From: Clostridia bacterium
GTDB taxonomy: Bacteria > Bacillota > Clostridia > Oscillospirales > Butyricicoccaceae
Length of the DNA stretch: 35,940 nt
Reading direction: 5' to 3'
Assembly: GCA_017408985.1 (NCBI GenBank)
Contig: JAFQTO010000013.1
Span: forward strand, 1 to 35,940
Every line of letters starts with the position of its first letter. Position 1 is the stretch's first letter. Position numbers and translations under genes: made by a program. The notes below the pieces were generated by a model. That model searched no databases. It was not told the origin of the DNA and saw nothing but the letters and a program-made list of their open reading frames with translations. This document shows, in pieces, positions 23,322 through 31,791 of this stretch.

Positions 23322-24689
23322 ATGAGAAGATCGCAGATAGATATGCTCCACGGCCCTCTGCTCAAAAACGTGATAGCGTTTACGGTGCCTATAATACTGA
23401 CCAGCCTGCTCCAGCTGTTCTTTAACGCAGCCGACCTTATCGTGGTGGGCAGATTCTGCGGCAGTGTTTCGGTGGGTGCAGTAGGTGCTACGGGCGCGAT
23501 CACCAATCTGATAGTCAACGTGTTCATAGGTCTCAGCGTAGGCGCGGGCGTGACCGTCGCCCAATGCACGGGTGCACAGGATCACGACGGCGTACACAAG
23601 ACCGTGCATACGGCTATCCTTACCGCTTTGATCGGCGGCCTGATACTTACCGTAATAGGAGTGCTGTTCTCGGGAACCTTCCTCCGTCTGATGGATACCC
23701 CCGAAAACGTCCTGCCTCTGTCCACCACCTATATGCAGATATACTTTGCGGGTGCGGTGGTTATGATGGTCTACAACTTCGGTGCGTCTATCCTCCGCGC
23801 CGTGGGCGATACCAAGCGCCCCTTGTATTTTCTCAGCATTGCAGGCGTAGTCAACGTAGTGCTCAACGTGATATTCGTCACCGTATTTCATATGAACGTT
23901 GCGGGCGTTGCTCTGGCGACCACCGCATCTCAGACTATTTCGGCAGCTTTGGTAGTGATGACTTTGATGCGCAGACAGGACGCCTGCCGTCTGATACTCA
24001 AAGAACTGAAGATCCACACCGCGCAGTTCAGACGCATAGTCAGAATAGGTCTGCCCGCAGGCGTTCAGGGCAGTCTGTTTGCCATATCAAACGTCATCAT
24101 CCAGTCGTCCATAAACTCCTTCGGTGACATAGTCGTGTCGGGCAACGCCGCCGCAGGCAATATCGAAGGCTTCGTATGGGTCATGATGAACGGCTTTATG
24201 CAGGCGGCACTCAATTTCATCGGTCAGAATATGGGTGCCGGGCAGTACGACCGAATCAAAAAGATCGCCAAGACCTGCCTTGTTTGCGTGGCGGTAGTGG
24301 GACTTGTATTCGGCAACCTTGCCTTTTTGCTGAGCAGACCCCTGCTGGGCATCTACATAACCGACTCTCCCGAGGCTATAGACTACGGACGTATCAGAAT
24401 GATGTTCGTTGCCGTGCCCTACCTGCTGTGCGGTGTGATGGACGTTGCCACCGGCTGTCTGCGCGGTATCGGCAAGTCTATGACCGCTATGATAGTCAGT
24501 ATCGCAGGTGTCTGCGGCATCAGACTTATGTGGATATATACCATCTTCCGTATCCCTTCCTTCCATACACTGCAAAGTCTGTACGCATCCTATCCCATCA
24601 CGTGGGGAATAACCTTCGTAATAGAATTTGCGTGCTTTATTGCGGCAGTCAAAAAACTCAACGCAAAGGCAAAGACCGAACCGGCATAA
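23322..24689 (+). CDS. MATE-family efflux transporter, array copy 4
   Basis: 455 residues. ATG 23322, GGGAGG upstream, 18 bases after copy 3. N terminus MRRSQIDMLHGPLLKN, TM1 Asp38 in FNAADLIVVGRFCG. It shares FNAADLIVVGR and the phrase TPENVLPLSTTYMQIYFAG with copy 6 (TPEDILPLSTVYMQIHFAG), which suggests those two are related although copy 5 lies between them. Second half: AGVQGSLFAISN, NSFGDIVVSGNAAAGNIEGF, NFIGQNMGAGQYDR. Confidence 0.95.
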   Translation: MRRSQIDMLHGPLLKNVIAFTVPIILTSLLQLFFNAADLIVVGRFCGSVSVGAVGATGAITNLIVNVFIGLSVGAGVTVAQCTGAQDHDGVHKTVHTAILTALIGGLILTVIGVLFSGTFLRLMDTPENVLPLSTTYMQIYFAGAVVMMVYNFGASILRAVGDTKRPLYFLSIAGVVNVVLNVIFVTVFHMNVAGVALATTASQTISAALVVMTLMRRQDACRLILKELKIHTAQFRRIVRIGLPAGVQGSLFAISNVIIQSSINSFGDIVVSGNAAAGNIEGFVWVMMNGFMQAALNFIGQNMGAGQYDRIKKIAKTCLVCVAVVGLVFGNLAFLLSRPLLGIYITDSPEAIDYGRIRMMFVAVPYLLCGVMDVATGCLRGIGKSMTAMIVSIAGVCGIRLMWIYTIFRIPSFHTLQSLYASYPITWGITFVIEFACFIAAVKKLNAKAKTEPA

Positions 24690-24714
24690 CAAGGCGCACG
24701 GGAGGATTTGTGCT

Positions 24715-26088
24715 ATGAAACGGTCTCAGATAGATATGATAAACGGGCGGCTTCTGCCCGACATAATACGGTTTGCCATCCCGGTAATGCTGACGGGATT
24801 TATACAGATGTGCTTCAATGCCGCCGATATGGCGGTGGTGGGAAGATTCTGCGGCAGTATCGCCGTTGCCGCCGTAGGCTCCACAAGCTCGCTGAGTCAT
24901 CTTATAATCAACCTGTTTTTAGGTCTGAGTATGGGCAGCGGCGTTACCGTTGCCCGTGCTACGGGTGCAGGTGATGAGCAGGAGGTAAGTGACACGGTCC
25001 ACACGGCCGTTTTGCTCTCTGTTATCTTCGGCGCATTTCTGACCGTGGTGGGTATCGTGGTCTCGCCCACGATGCTTGCCTGGATGGACACCCCGGGCAA
25101 AGCTCTTGAGCTGGCATCGGTGTACCTGCGAGTATATTTTGCAGGCGCGATACCTATGCTTGTGTACAACTTCGGTGCGGCTATCCTGCGCGCCGTAGGC
25201 GACAGCAAGCGCCCGATGATATACGGTATACTGGGCGGCGGGGTCAACGTGGTGCTGAACCTGCTGTTTGTGGTGGTCTTTAATTGGGGCGTGGCAGGCG
25301 TTGCCATAGCAACAAGCCTGTCCAATCTTATGATAGCCGTGCTCGTTATCAGGGAACTGATGCACAGGACGGATGCCTGCTGCCTTATTCCCTCAAAACT
25401 CAAAATACACAAGACCCCGCTTAAAAGTATCATTCGCATCGGCCTGCCTTCGGGTCTGCAGAACGCTCTGTTTGCCATCTCCAACGTTACCATACAGTCC
25501 TCCATAAACTCTTTCGGCGAAGAGGTGCTGGCAGGCAGCTCGGCAGCCGCCAATCTGGAGGCTGTTATATGGTTTGCGCAAAACGGCTTCCATCAGGCAA
25601 CGGTCAACTTCTGCGGTCAGAATATGGGTGCGCGCAACTACAGGCGCCTGCGCAAGGTCGCCCACGTATCTCTTGCCTGCAATACCGTGGCAAGTGCTGT
25701 TCTGGCCGTTTTGTTCAACCTGTTCGGCAGACAGCTGCTTGGTATCTATATCCCCGACTCTCCGGCGGCAATTGAGTACGGTATGGTGCGTGTTGCGCTT
25801 TTGTGCAGTACCTACGTGCTTGACGGATATATGGCGATCATGAGCAACGGACTGAGAGGCATCGGCAAATCCACCTCTGCGATGTTCGTCACTTTGGGCG
25901 GCGTGTGCGGATTCAGGCTTATATGGATATTTACGGTATTCAAACTGCCTCAGTATCATACTCTGACGGGTCTGTTTATAGCATATCCCATATCCTGGAT
26001 ACTTACCTTTGTTGTAGGCTACGTGTGGTTTATGATAGCCACGGGCAAGCTCATAAAGCAAAACAGCTTGGAGGTGCAGAAAGCTTAA
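24715..26088 (+). CDS. MATE-family efflux transporter, array copy 5
   Basis: 457 residues from ATG 24715 (GGGAGG upstream, 25 bases after copy 4). The frame is open further upstream, overlapping copy 4, but the overlap is not a sensible start. N terminus MKRSQIDMINGRLLPD, TM1 Asp38 in FNAADMAVVGRFCG. It has STSSLSHLIINLFLG where most copies have ATGAIS, and NSFGEEVLAGSSAAANLEAV with NFCGQNMGARNYRR. C-terminal tail short and basic. Confidence 0.95.
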   Translation: MKRSQIDMINGRLLPDIIRFAIPVMLTGFIQMCFNAADMAVVGRFCGSIAVAAVGSTSSLSHLIINLFLGLSMGSGVTVARATGAGDEQEVSDTVHTAVLLSVIFGAFLTVVGIVVSPTMLAWMDTPGKALELASVYLRVYFAGAIPMLVYNFGAAILRAVGDSKRPMIYGILGGGVNVVLNLLFVVVFNWGVAGVAIATSLSNLMIAVLVIRELMHRTDACCLIPSKLKIHKTPLKSIIRIGLPSGLQNALFAISNVTIQSSINSFGEEVLAGSSAAANLEAVIWFAQNGFHQATVNFCGQNMGARNYRRLRKVAHVSLACNTVASAVLAVLFNLFGRQLLGIYIPDSPAAIEYGMVRVALLCSTYVLDGYMAIMSNGLRGIGKSTSAMFVTLGGVCGFRLIWIFTVFKLPQYHTLTGLFIAYPISWILTFVVGYVWFMIATGKLIKQNSLEVQKA

Positions 26089-26104
26089 ACAGCTTGACGG
26101 TATT

Positions 26105-27478
26105 ATGAAACGATCCAATGTAGATATGACTCAGGGTCCCATCCTGAGCAGTATGATAAAATTTGCCGTTCCCATTATGCTGGGCTCGCTTCTGCAGATG
26201 TGCTTCAACGCTGCCGACCTTATCGTGGTGGGCAGATACTGCGGAAGCGACTCGGTTGCCGCCGTGGGCGCAACGGGCGCTATCTCCAACCTGATGGTCA
26301 ATTTGTTCGTCGGTCTCAGTCTGGGCGGCGGCGTCGCCGTTGCCAACGCCGTGGGTGCAAAAGATCACGACACGGTGCACAAGACCGTCCATACCGCTAT
26401 GCTCACTGCTGTGCTGAGCGGCATTATCCTTACCGTGCTGGGCGTGCCGCTGGCAGAGGTCTTTTTGAAGCTGATGGACACGCCGGAGGATATACTTCCT
26501 CTGTCCACCGTGTATATGCAGATACATTTTGCGGGCTCTGTCCCCATGCTGGTCTACAACTACGGTGCGTCCATACTCCGCGCCGCGGGCGAGAGCAAGA
26601 AGCCGCTGTACTTTCTGACCGTAGCGGGCGTGCTCAACGTACTGCTCAATCTGTTCTTCGTGCTGGTGCTTGATATGAACGTTGCGGGCGTGTCGCTGGC
26701 GACTGCTATATCCCAGACCCTGTCTGCTTTTATGGTGGTCAGATGTATGCTCAAACGTGAGGACAGCTGCCGACTGTATATCAGACAGTTACGTATCCAC
26801 AAAGCCCCCTTCCTCAAGATCCTGCGCATCGGCATTCCCTCGGGAGTGCAGGGAAGTCTGTTCTCTATCTCCAACGTGCTTATACAGTCCTCCTTCAACT
26901 CGCTGGGTACGGTTGTTATGAAAGCGCAGGCGGCAGGTCAGAACATCAACAGCTTTATGGGTGTTATCATCAACGGTATCTCCTCGGCTGTGGTCAATTT
27001 CTGCGGTCAGAATATGGGCGCAAGAAACTACACCCGTGTCAAAAAGATCATCTATATCGGCATCGCCGCAGGTTTTGTACTGGGTAACGTGCTGGGTGTC
27101 GCAACCTTCTTCTTAGGCAGACCTCTGCTGAGCATCTACATAACCGACTCGCCCGAGGCTATCGCTATCGGTATGCGCCGTCTGGCTTTGATGAGCCTGC
27201 CGTATTTTACCTACGGACTGAACGACGCCATGTCGGGTGCGCTCCGCGGCATCGGAAAGTCCTCAGCCGCTATGCTGACCAACATCTTCGGTATATGCAT
27301 CTACCGAATAGGCTGGGTCTATACGGTGTTCCGCATCCCCCGATTCCATACTGCCGACACTCTGTTCATATCATATCCTATCTCGTGGATACTGACCTTC
27401 TTTATTATGTTCGTATGGTTCAAACTTAATTGGGAAAAGGTCGTCCAAAAAGAAGAACAGCGGTACATAACACCCTGA
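26105..27478 (+). CDS. MATE-family efflux transporter, array copy 6
   Basis: 457 residues, ATG 26105, 16 bases after copy 5. It is the only copy without a convincing ribosome site: the gap offers just TTGACGG, while a GGAGG lies within the end of copy 5 about 30 bases upstream. AAACAGCTTG occurs twice around the junction. Expression may depend on coupling to copy 5. TM1 Asp38 in FNAADLIVVGRYCG. NSLG replaces NSFG, followed by a distinctive lysine- and glutamine-containing stretch (TVVMKAQAAGQNINSF) before NFCGQNMGARNYTR. Confidence 0.94.
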   Translation: MKRSNVDMTQGPILSSMIKFAVPIMLGSLLQMCFNAADLIVVGRYCGSDSVAAVGATGAISNLMVNLFVGLSLGGGVAVANAVGAKDHDTVHKTVHTAMLTAVLSGIILTVLGVPLAEVFLKLMDTPEDILPLSTVYMQIHFAGSVPMLVYNYGASILRAAGESKKPLYFLTVAGVLNVLLNLFFVLVLDMNVAGVSLATAISQTLSAFMVVRCMLKREDSCRLYIRQLRIHKAPFLKILRIGIPSGVQGSLFSISNVLIQSSFNSLGTVVMKAQAAGQNINSFMGVIINGISSAVVNFCGQNMGARNYTRVKKIIYIGIAAGFVLGNVLGVATFFLGRPLLSIYITDSPEAIAIGMRRLALMSLPYFTYGLNDAMSGALRGIGKSSAAMLTNIFGICIYRIGWVYTVFRIPRFHTADTLFISYPISWILTFFIMFVWFKLNWEKVVQKEEQRYITP

Positions 27479-27502
27479 AACCGACCGAGGAGGTGCGACC
27501 GA

Positions 27503-28876
27503 ATGAAAAACTCAAAGGTAGATATGCTGTCCGGCCCTCTGCTTAAGAATATCATTATCTTTGCCATCCCCGTAATGCTGGGCGGCTGGCTGCAGATGAT
27601 GTTTAATGCGGCTGACGTTATCGTAATAGGTCAGTTCTGCGGCAGTACCTCGGTTGGCGCAATGGGTGCCACCGCCGCCATTTCGGCGCTTATAATCAAT
27701 CTGTTTATGGGCCTCAGCGTGGGCGCAAGCGTATCGGTCGCCCACGCAGTTGGCAGCGGCGATAACGAAAAGGTATACAAAACCGTCCATACAGCCATAC
27801 TCACCGCCGTGCTGGGCGGTCTGTGTATAGCCGCTATAGGCGTACCTCTGGCAAAACCTATGCTGCGGCTGATGGACACCCCCGAGAGCGTTATCGACCT
27901 GTCGGCAAGCTATATGCGTATTATTCTGGGCGGCTCTGTGTTCAGTATGGTGTATAACTTCGGCGCGGCTATCCTCCGCGCCGTAGGTGACAGCAAACGC
28001 CCTTTGTATTTTATCGCTATCGGCGGTGCCGCCAACGTGGTGCTTAACCTGTTCTTCGTGCTTGTGCTCAAGCTTGACGTTCTGGGCGTGGCACTCGCCA
28101 CCGTAATATCTAATGCGCTGTCGGCATTTTTGGTCATCTACGTGCTGATACACAGAACAGACGTATGCAGATTGGTGTTCAAAGAACTGCGCATCTATAA
28201 GGACGCATTTTTAAGCATAGTAAGGATAGGCTTCCCCTCGGGCGTGCAGGCAAGTCTGTTCTCCATAGCCAACGTGATTATCCAGTCCTCGGTCAACTCC
28301 TTTGGCGAGGCGCTGATGTCGGCACACACCGCAGGCTCCAATATCAACAGCCTGACCAACGTGGCAGTCGCGGGATTCAGCACCGCCACCATCAATTTTG
28401 TGGGGCAGAATATTGGCGCCAAACAGTATAAGCGTGTGCGCAAGGTCATATTCACCTGCCTGCGCCTTACCTGTGTGGTGGGAACTTTGCTGGGCGTCAC
28501 CGTGTTCATATTCGGCAGACCGCTGCTTGGTCTGTATATCACCGACTCGGAGGAGGCTATCGCCTGGGGTCTTATCCGAATGAAATGCGTGGGCCTGCCC
28601 TATGTGCTGTTCGCCGCATACGACGTCTTCTCCTCGGCGTTAAGAGGTATGGGCAAATCTACCCTTGGTATGATCATCTCTCTCTGCGGTACCTGCGCCG
28701 TGCGTATTCTGTGGATATTGACCGTGTTTTCAATTCCGCGATTCCACACCCCCGTGGTGCTGTTTTTATCTTACCCGCTGTCCTGGTCGCTTAGTTTTAT
28801 AGCAATGATGACGGCGACTTTGCTGTGTCTGCGCAAATACCCCAATACCGACGGTGGGGAAGAGGCTTCTGCATAA
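27503..28876 (+). CDS. MATE-family efflux transporter, array copy 7
   Basis: 457 residues, ATG 27503, GAGGAGGTG upstream, 24 bases after copy 6. First of a close trio with copies 8 and 9, sharing GGWxQxxF, QFCGSxSVGAMGAT and TPESVIDLSASYM-type signatures. TM1 Asp38 in FNAADVIVIGQFCG. The second half has SGVQASLFSIAN, NSFGEALMSAHTAGSNINSL and NFVGQNIGAKQYKR. A 75 base gap follows, the largest within the array. Confidence 0.95.
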   Translation: MKNSKVDMLSGPLLKNIIIFAIPVMLGGWLQMMFNAADVIVIGQFCGSTSVGAMGATAAISALIINLFMGLSVGASVSVAHAVGSGDNEKVYKTVHTAILTAVLGGLCIAAIGVPLAKPMLRLMDTPESVIDLSASYMRIILGGSVFSMVYNFGAAILRAVGDSKRPLYFIAIGGAANVVLNLFFVLVLKLDVLGVALATVISNALSAFLVIYVLIHRTDVCRLVFKELRIYKDAFLSIVRIGFPSGVQASLFSIANVIIQSSVNSFGEALMSAHTAGSNINSLTNVAVAGFSTATINFVGQNIGAKQYKRVRKVIFTCLRLTCVVGTLLGVTVFIFGRPLLGLYITDSEEAIAWGLIRMKCVGLPYVLFAAYDVFSSALRGMGKSTLGMIISLCGTCAVRILWILTVFSIPRFHTPVVLFLSYPLSWSLSFIAMMTATLLCLRKYPNTDGGEEASA

Positions 28877-28899
28877 GAGGCGGTACATCAAAAAATATA

Positions 28900-28916
28900 A
28901 GCTCTGACACAGAGCT
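28900..28916 (+). promoter_or_regulatory. Small hairpin in the copy 7/copy 8 gap
   Basis: AGCTCTG (28900-28906) pairs perfectly with CAGAGCT (28910-28916) around ACA. No T-run follows, so it is not a standard terminator. It could stabilise or attenuate the message between copies 7 and 8; role is inference. Confidence 0.35.
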
Positions 28917-28951
28917 GTGTGACCAACAGGCGTATTGCCGGGAGGTATGCT

Positions 28952-30316
28952 ATGCACAATTCCAAAGTAGATATGCTGCACGGCCCGCTGTTTAAGAACA
29001 TCGTGGCCTTTGCCATCCCCGTCATTCTCGGTGGCTGGATGCAGCTGTTTTTCCACGCGGCCGACGTTGTGGTCATAGGCCAGTTCTGCGGCAGTGCATC
29101 GGTGGGCGCAATGGGCGCCACGGGCGCGATCTCCAATTTGATCATCAATATGTTCATGGGCCTCAGCGCGGGCGTAACCGTTACGGTTGCCAACGCCGCG
29201 GGCAGCGGGGACAACAATATGCTCCGGAAAGCTGTCCACACTGCCGTCCTCACCGCCATTATCGGCGGTCTGTGCGTGGCCGCCATAGGTGTGCCGCTTG
29301 CACCCACTCTGCTCAGATGGATGGACACCCCCGCATCCGTCATCGGCAAATCCACCCTCTATATGCATATTATTCTGGGCGGCAACGTGTGCAGTCTGCT
29401 GTACAACTTCGGCGCCGCCGTAATGCGCGCCACCGGCGACAGCCGCCGTCCTCTGTTTTTTGTCACTATGAGCGGTCTGCTCAACGTTCTGCTTAATCTG
29501 TTTTTTGTGCTTGTGCTCAAGCTCGACGTTGCGGGTGTTGCGCTGGCCACCGTTATTGCCAACGGTACCTCGGCATTTTTGGTGCTCAGGAGCCTTTCGA
29601 AGCGCACCGATGCCAGCCGACTGTTTCTGTCCAAGCTGGCCATCCATAAGGAGTCATTCAAAAAGATCCTGCGTATCGGCATCCCCTCGGGCATTCAGGC
29701 CAGTATGTTTGCCATCTCCAACGTAATTATCCAGTCCTCCATCAACTCCTTCGGTGAGGCTATGATGTCGGCAAACACCGCAGGCGGCAACATCAACGGC
29801 TTTATGGCCAACGCCGTCACCGGCTTCGGTACTGCGGCCATCAACTTTGTCGGACAGAATATGGGCGCCAAAAAATACCGCCGTGTCCGCCGCGTTATTT
29901 GGACCTGCTTCAGAATATCCGCCGTGCTGGGTCTGGTGCTGGGTACGGTCACCTATATCTTCGGCAGACCTCTGCTGAGCATCTACATCACCGACTCGCC
30001 CGAAGCCATAGCCTACGGCTTCATCCGTATGAAGTATATGAGCATACCCTATGCCTTCTACGCCATCTACGATGCATTCTCCGCATCACTGCGCGGTCTG
30101 GGCAAATCGGGATTGGCTATGACCATGAGCCTTTGCGGAACCTGCGTCGTCCGTGTGCTGTGGATATACACCGTCTTTGCCGCCTGGCGTACCCCGGATG
30201 CCATCTATCTGTCCTATCCCATATCCTGGTGCCTCACCGCTACGGGAATGTGTATCAGCGTACTGCTTACCCTGCGTAAACTGCCCCCGGAGGATATGGA
30301 CACCCAAACCCTTTAG
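28952..30316 (+). CDS. MATE-family efflux transporter, array copy 8
   Basis: 454 residues from ATG 28952, with GGGAGG upstream. An in-frame GTG at 28919 would add 11 residues across the ribosome site and is less likely. TM1 Asp38 occurs in FHAADVVVIGQFCG, with His in place of the Asn kept by other forward copies. Very similar to copy 9: GGWMQLFF, NLFFVLVLKLDVAGVALATVIAN (cited partly: VAGVALATVIAN) and ANTAGGNINGFMANAV. NFVGQNMGAKKYRR closes the variable segment. Confidence 0.95.
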   Translation: MHNSKVDMLHGPLFKNIVAFAIPVILGGWMQLFFHAADVVVIGQFCGSASVGAMGATGAISNLIINMFMGLSAGVTVTVANAAGSGDNNMLRKAVHTAVLTAIIGGLCVAAIGVPLAPTLLRWMDTPASVIGKSTLYMHIILGGNVCSLLYNFGAAVMRATGDSRRPLFFVTMSGLLNVLLNLFFVLVLKLDVAGVALATVIANGTSAFLVLRSLSKRTDASRLFLSKLAIHKESFKKILRIGIPSGIQASMFAISNVIIQSSINSFGEAMMSANTAGGNINGFMANAVTGFGTAAINFVGQNMGAKKYRRVRRVIWTCFRISAVLGLVLGTVTYIFGRPLLSIYITDSPEAIAYGFIRMKYMSIPYAFYAIYDAFSASLRGLGKSGLAMTMSLCGTCVVRVLWIYTVFAAWRTPDAIYLSYPISWCLTATGMCISVLLTLRKLPPEDMDTQTL

Positions 30317-30341
30317 GCGCAGAATGCCTGAAAGGGAGCAT

Positions 30342-30362
30342 ATGAGCGGAGACGAGTTATGA
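30342..30362 (+). CDS. Possible six-residue leader peptide coupled to array copy 9
   Basis: ATG 30342 has AAAGGGA five bases upstream and reads MSGDEL then TGA. The stop overlaps the start of copy 9 in an ATGA arrangement (30359-30362). Such minicistrons can raise translation of the next gene by termination-reinitiation. Nothing but position and ribosome site supports it. Confidence 0.35.
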   Translation: MSGDEL

Positions 30363-31729
30363 GAAAAAACAACGTAAATATGATAAGCGGCCCTCTGGCC
30401 AAAAATATCATAGCCTTTGCAATCCCCGTCATACTGGGCGGATGGATGCAGCTGTTTTTCAACGCGGCAGACACCATAGTCATAGGTCAGTTCTGCGGCA
30501 GTGCATCGGTGGGCGCAATGGGAGCCACGGGCTCAATATCCGCGCTGATAGTCAACCTGTTTATGGGGCTCAGCTCGGGTGTCAGCGTTGCCGTAGCCAA
30601 CGCCGCAGGCAGCCGTGATCATGACTCGATACAAAAAGCCGTACATACCGCCGTGCTCACGGCTATGATCGGCGGAGTTGTGGTTGCCGCGCTGGGCGTC
30701 CCTCTGGCAAAAGACCTGCTCAGGCTCATGGATACCCCCGAGAGTGTTATAGACAAGTCGGCTTTGTATATGCGTATCATACTGGCAGGCAATATTTTCA
30801 GTATGATGTACAACTTCGGTGCGGCCATAATGCGTGCATCGGGTGACAGCCGACGCCCTCTGTATTTTATCAGTTTCAGCGGTATGATAAACGTGCTGCT
30901 CAATCTGTTCTTTGTGATTGTGCTTCATCTTGACGTTGCGGGTGTTGCGCTTGCCACCGTCATTGCCAACGCCATCTCGGCATTTCTGGTGCTCAGGAGT
31001 CTGTCTCATCGCACCGATGCATTCAGATTCAGCATTGCAAACCTCAAGATCCACAAAGAAGTCTTCCTCAAGATCCTGCGCATCGGCGTCCCCTCGGGTA
31101 TTCAGGGAAGTATGTTCGCCATCTCCAACGTCATCATACAGTCCTCGGTCAACTCCTTCGGTGAGGCGCTGGTTGCGGGCAATACCGCCAACGCAAACAT
31201 CAACGGCTTTATGGCCAACGCCACCGCAGGCTTTGCTGTGGCATCCCTCAACTTTACCGGGCAGAACGTCGGCGCACGCCAGTACAAGCGTATCCGCAAG
31301 GTCATAATCAACTGTATGTGCATAGCCGCAGGTCTGGGCTTGGTGCTTGGCGCGGCCACCCAGCTGCTTGCCAGACCTCTGCTCGGTCTGTACATCACCG
31401 ACTCGCCTCAGGCGCTGGAATACGGTGTCCTGCGCTCATGGTACACCGGCGCCCCGTATGTATTCTACGCCGTGTACGAGGTTTTCTCGGCATCCATCCG
31501 CGGACTTGGCAAATCTACCACATCTATGATAGTCAGTCTGGGCGGTATCGGTGTGACGAGAGTCATATGGATCTACACTGTTTTTGCCCGCTGGCGCACC
31601 CCGGGCGTGCTCTATCTGTCATTCCCCGTGTCGTGGCTGCTGACTGCACTTCTGATGGGTATGTTCCTGCTTCTTGCATTGCGCAAAGTCCCCAATGTCG
31701 ACGAGCCCCTGCCCGAGCATAATATGTGA
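30359..31729 (+). CDS. MATE-family efflux transporter, array copy 9
   Basis: 456 residues, ATG 30359, 42 bases after copy 8. N terminus MRKNNVNMISGPLAKN (Asn instead of Asp in the VDM motif). TM1 Asp38 in FNAADTIVIGQFCG. Closest to copy 8 across both halves: GGWMQLFF, GSASVGAMGATG and NINGFMANA. The segment before NFTGQNVGARQYKR reads ALVAGNTANANINGFMANAT. GCGGAG serves as ribosome site, and an overlapping minicistron may also feed ribosomes to this start. Last gene of the forward MATE run; a 62 base gap leads to the PTS_EIIC_2-like gene. Confidence 0.95.
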   Translation: MRKNNVNMISGPLAKNIIAFAIPVILGGWMQLFFNAADTIVIGQFCGSASVGAMGATGSISALIVNLFMGLSSGVSVAVANAAGSRDHDSIQKAVHTAVLTAMIGGVVVAALGVPLAKDLLRLMDTPESVIDKSALYMRIILAGNIFSMMYNFGAAIMRASGDSRRPLYFISFSGMINVLLNLFFVIVLHLDVAGVALATVIANAISAFLVLRSLSHRTDAFRFSIANLKIHKEVFLKILRIGVPSGIQGSMFAISNVIIQSSVNSFGEALVAGNTANANINGFMANATAGFAVASLNFTGQNVGARQYKRIRKVIINCMCIAAGLGLVLGAATQLLARPLLGLYITDSPQALEYGVLRSWYTGAPYVFYAVYEVFSASIRGLGKSTTSMIVSLGGIGVTRVIWIYTVFARWRTPGVLYLSFPVSWLLTALLMGMFLLLALRKVPNVDEPLPEHNM

Positions 31730-31737
31730 GATATATC

Positions 31738-31761
31738 GCTTGTACATTTTTGCACAAACGA
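31738..31761 (+). promoter_or_regulatory. Imperfect palindrome upstream of the PTS_EIIC_2-like gene
   Basis: CGCTTGTACATTT/TTGCACAAACG is a near-palindrome of 24 bases. The core TTGTACA-N4-TGCACAA matches at six of seven positions, about 30 bases before the start codon. It could be an operator or overlap a promoter; no clear -35/-10 pair was found. Confidence 0.35.
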
Positions 31762-31791
31762 TAACAAAATAAAAGAAAAGAGGAAAAACCA

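Noticed and set aside
24628-24714. Longer N terminus for MATE copy 5 overlapping copy 4
   Set aside because: It adds 29 basic residues with no ribosome site, whereas ATG 24715 has GGGAGG and aligns with all other copies.
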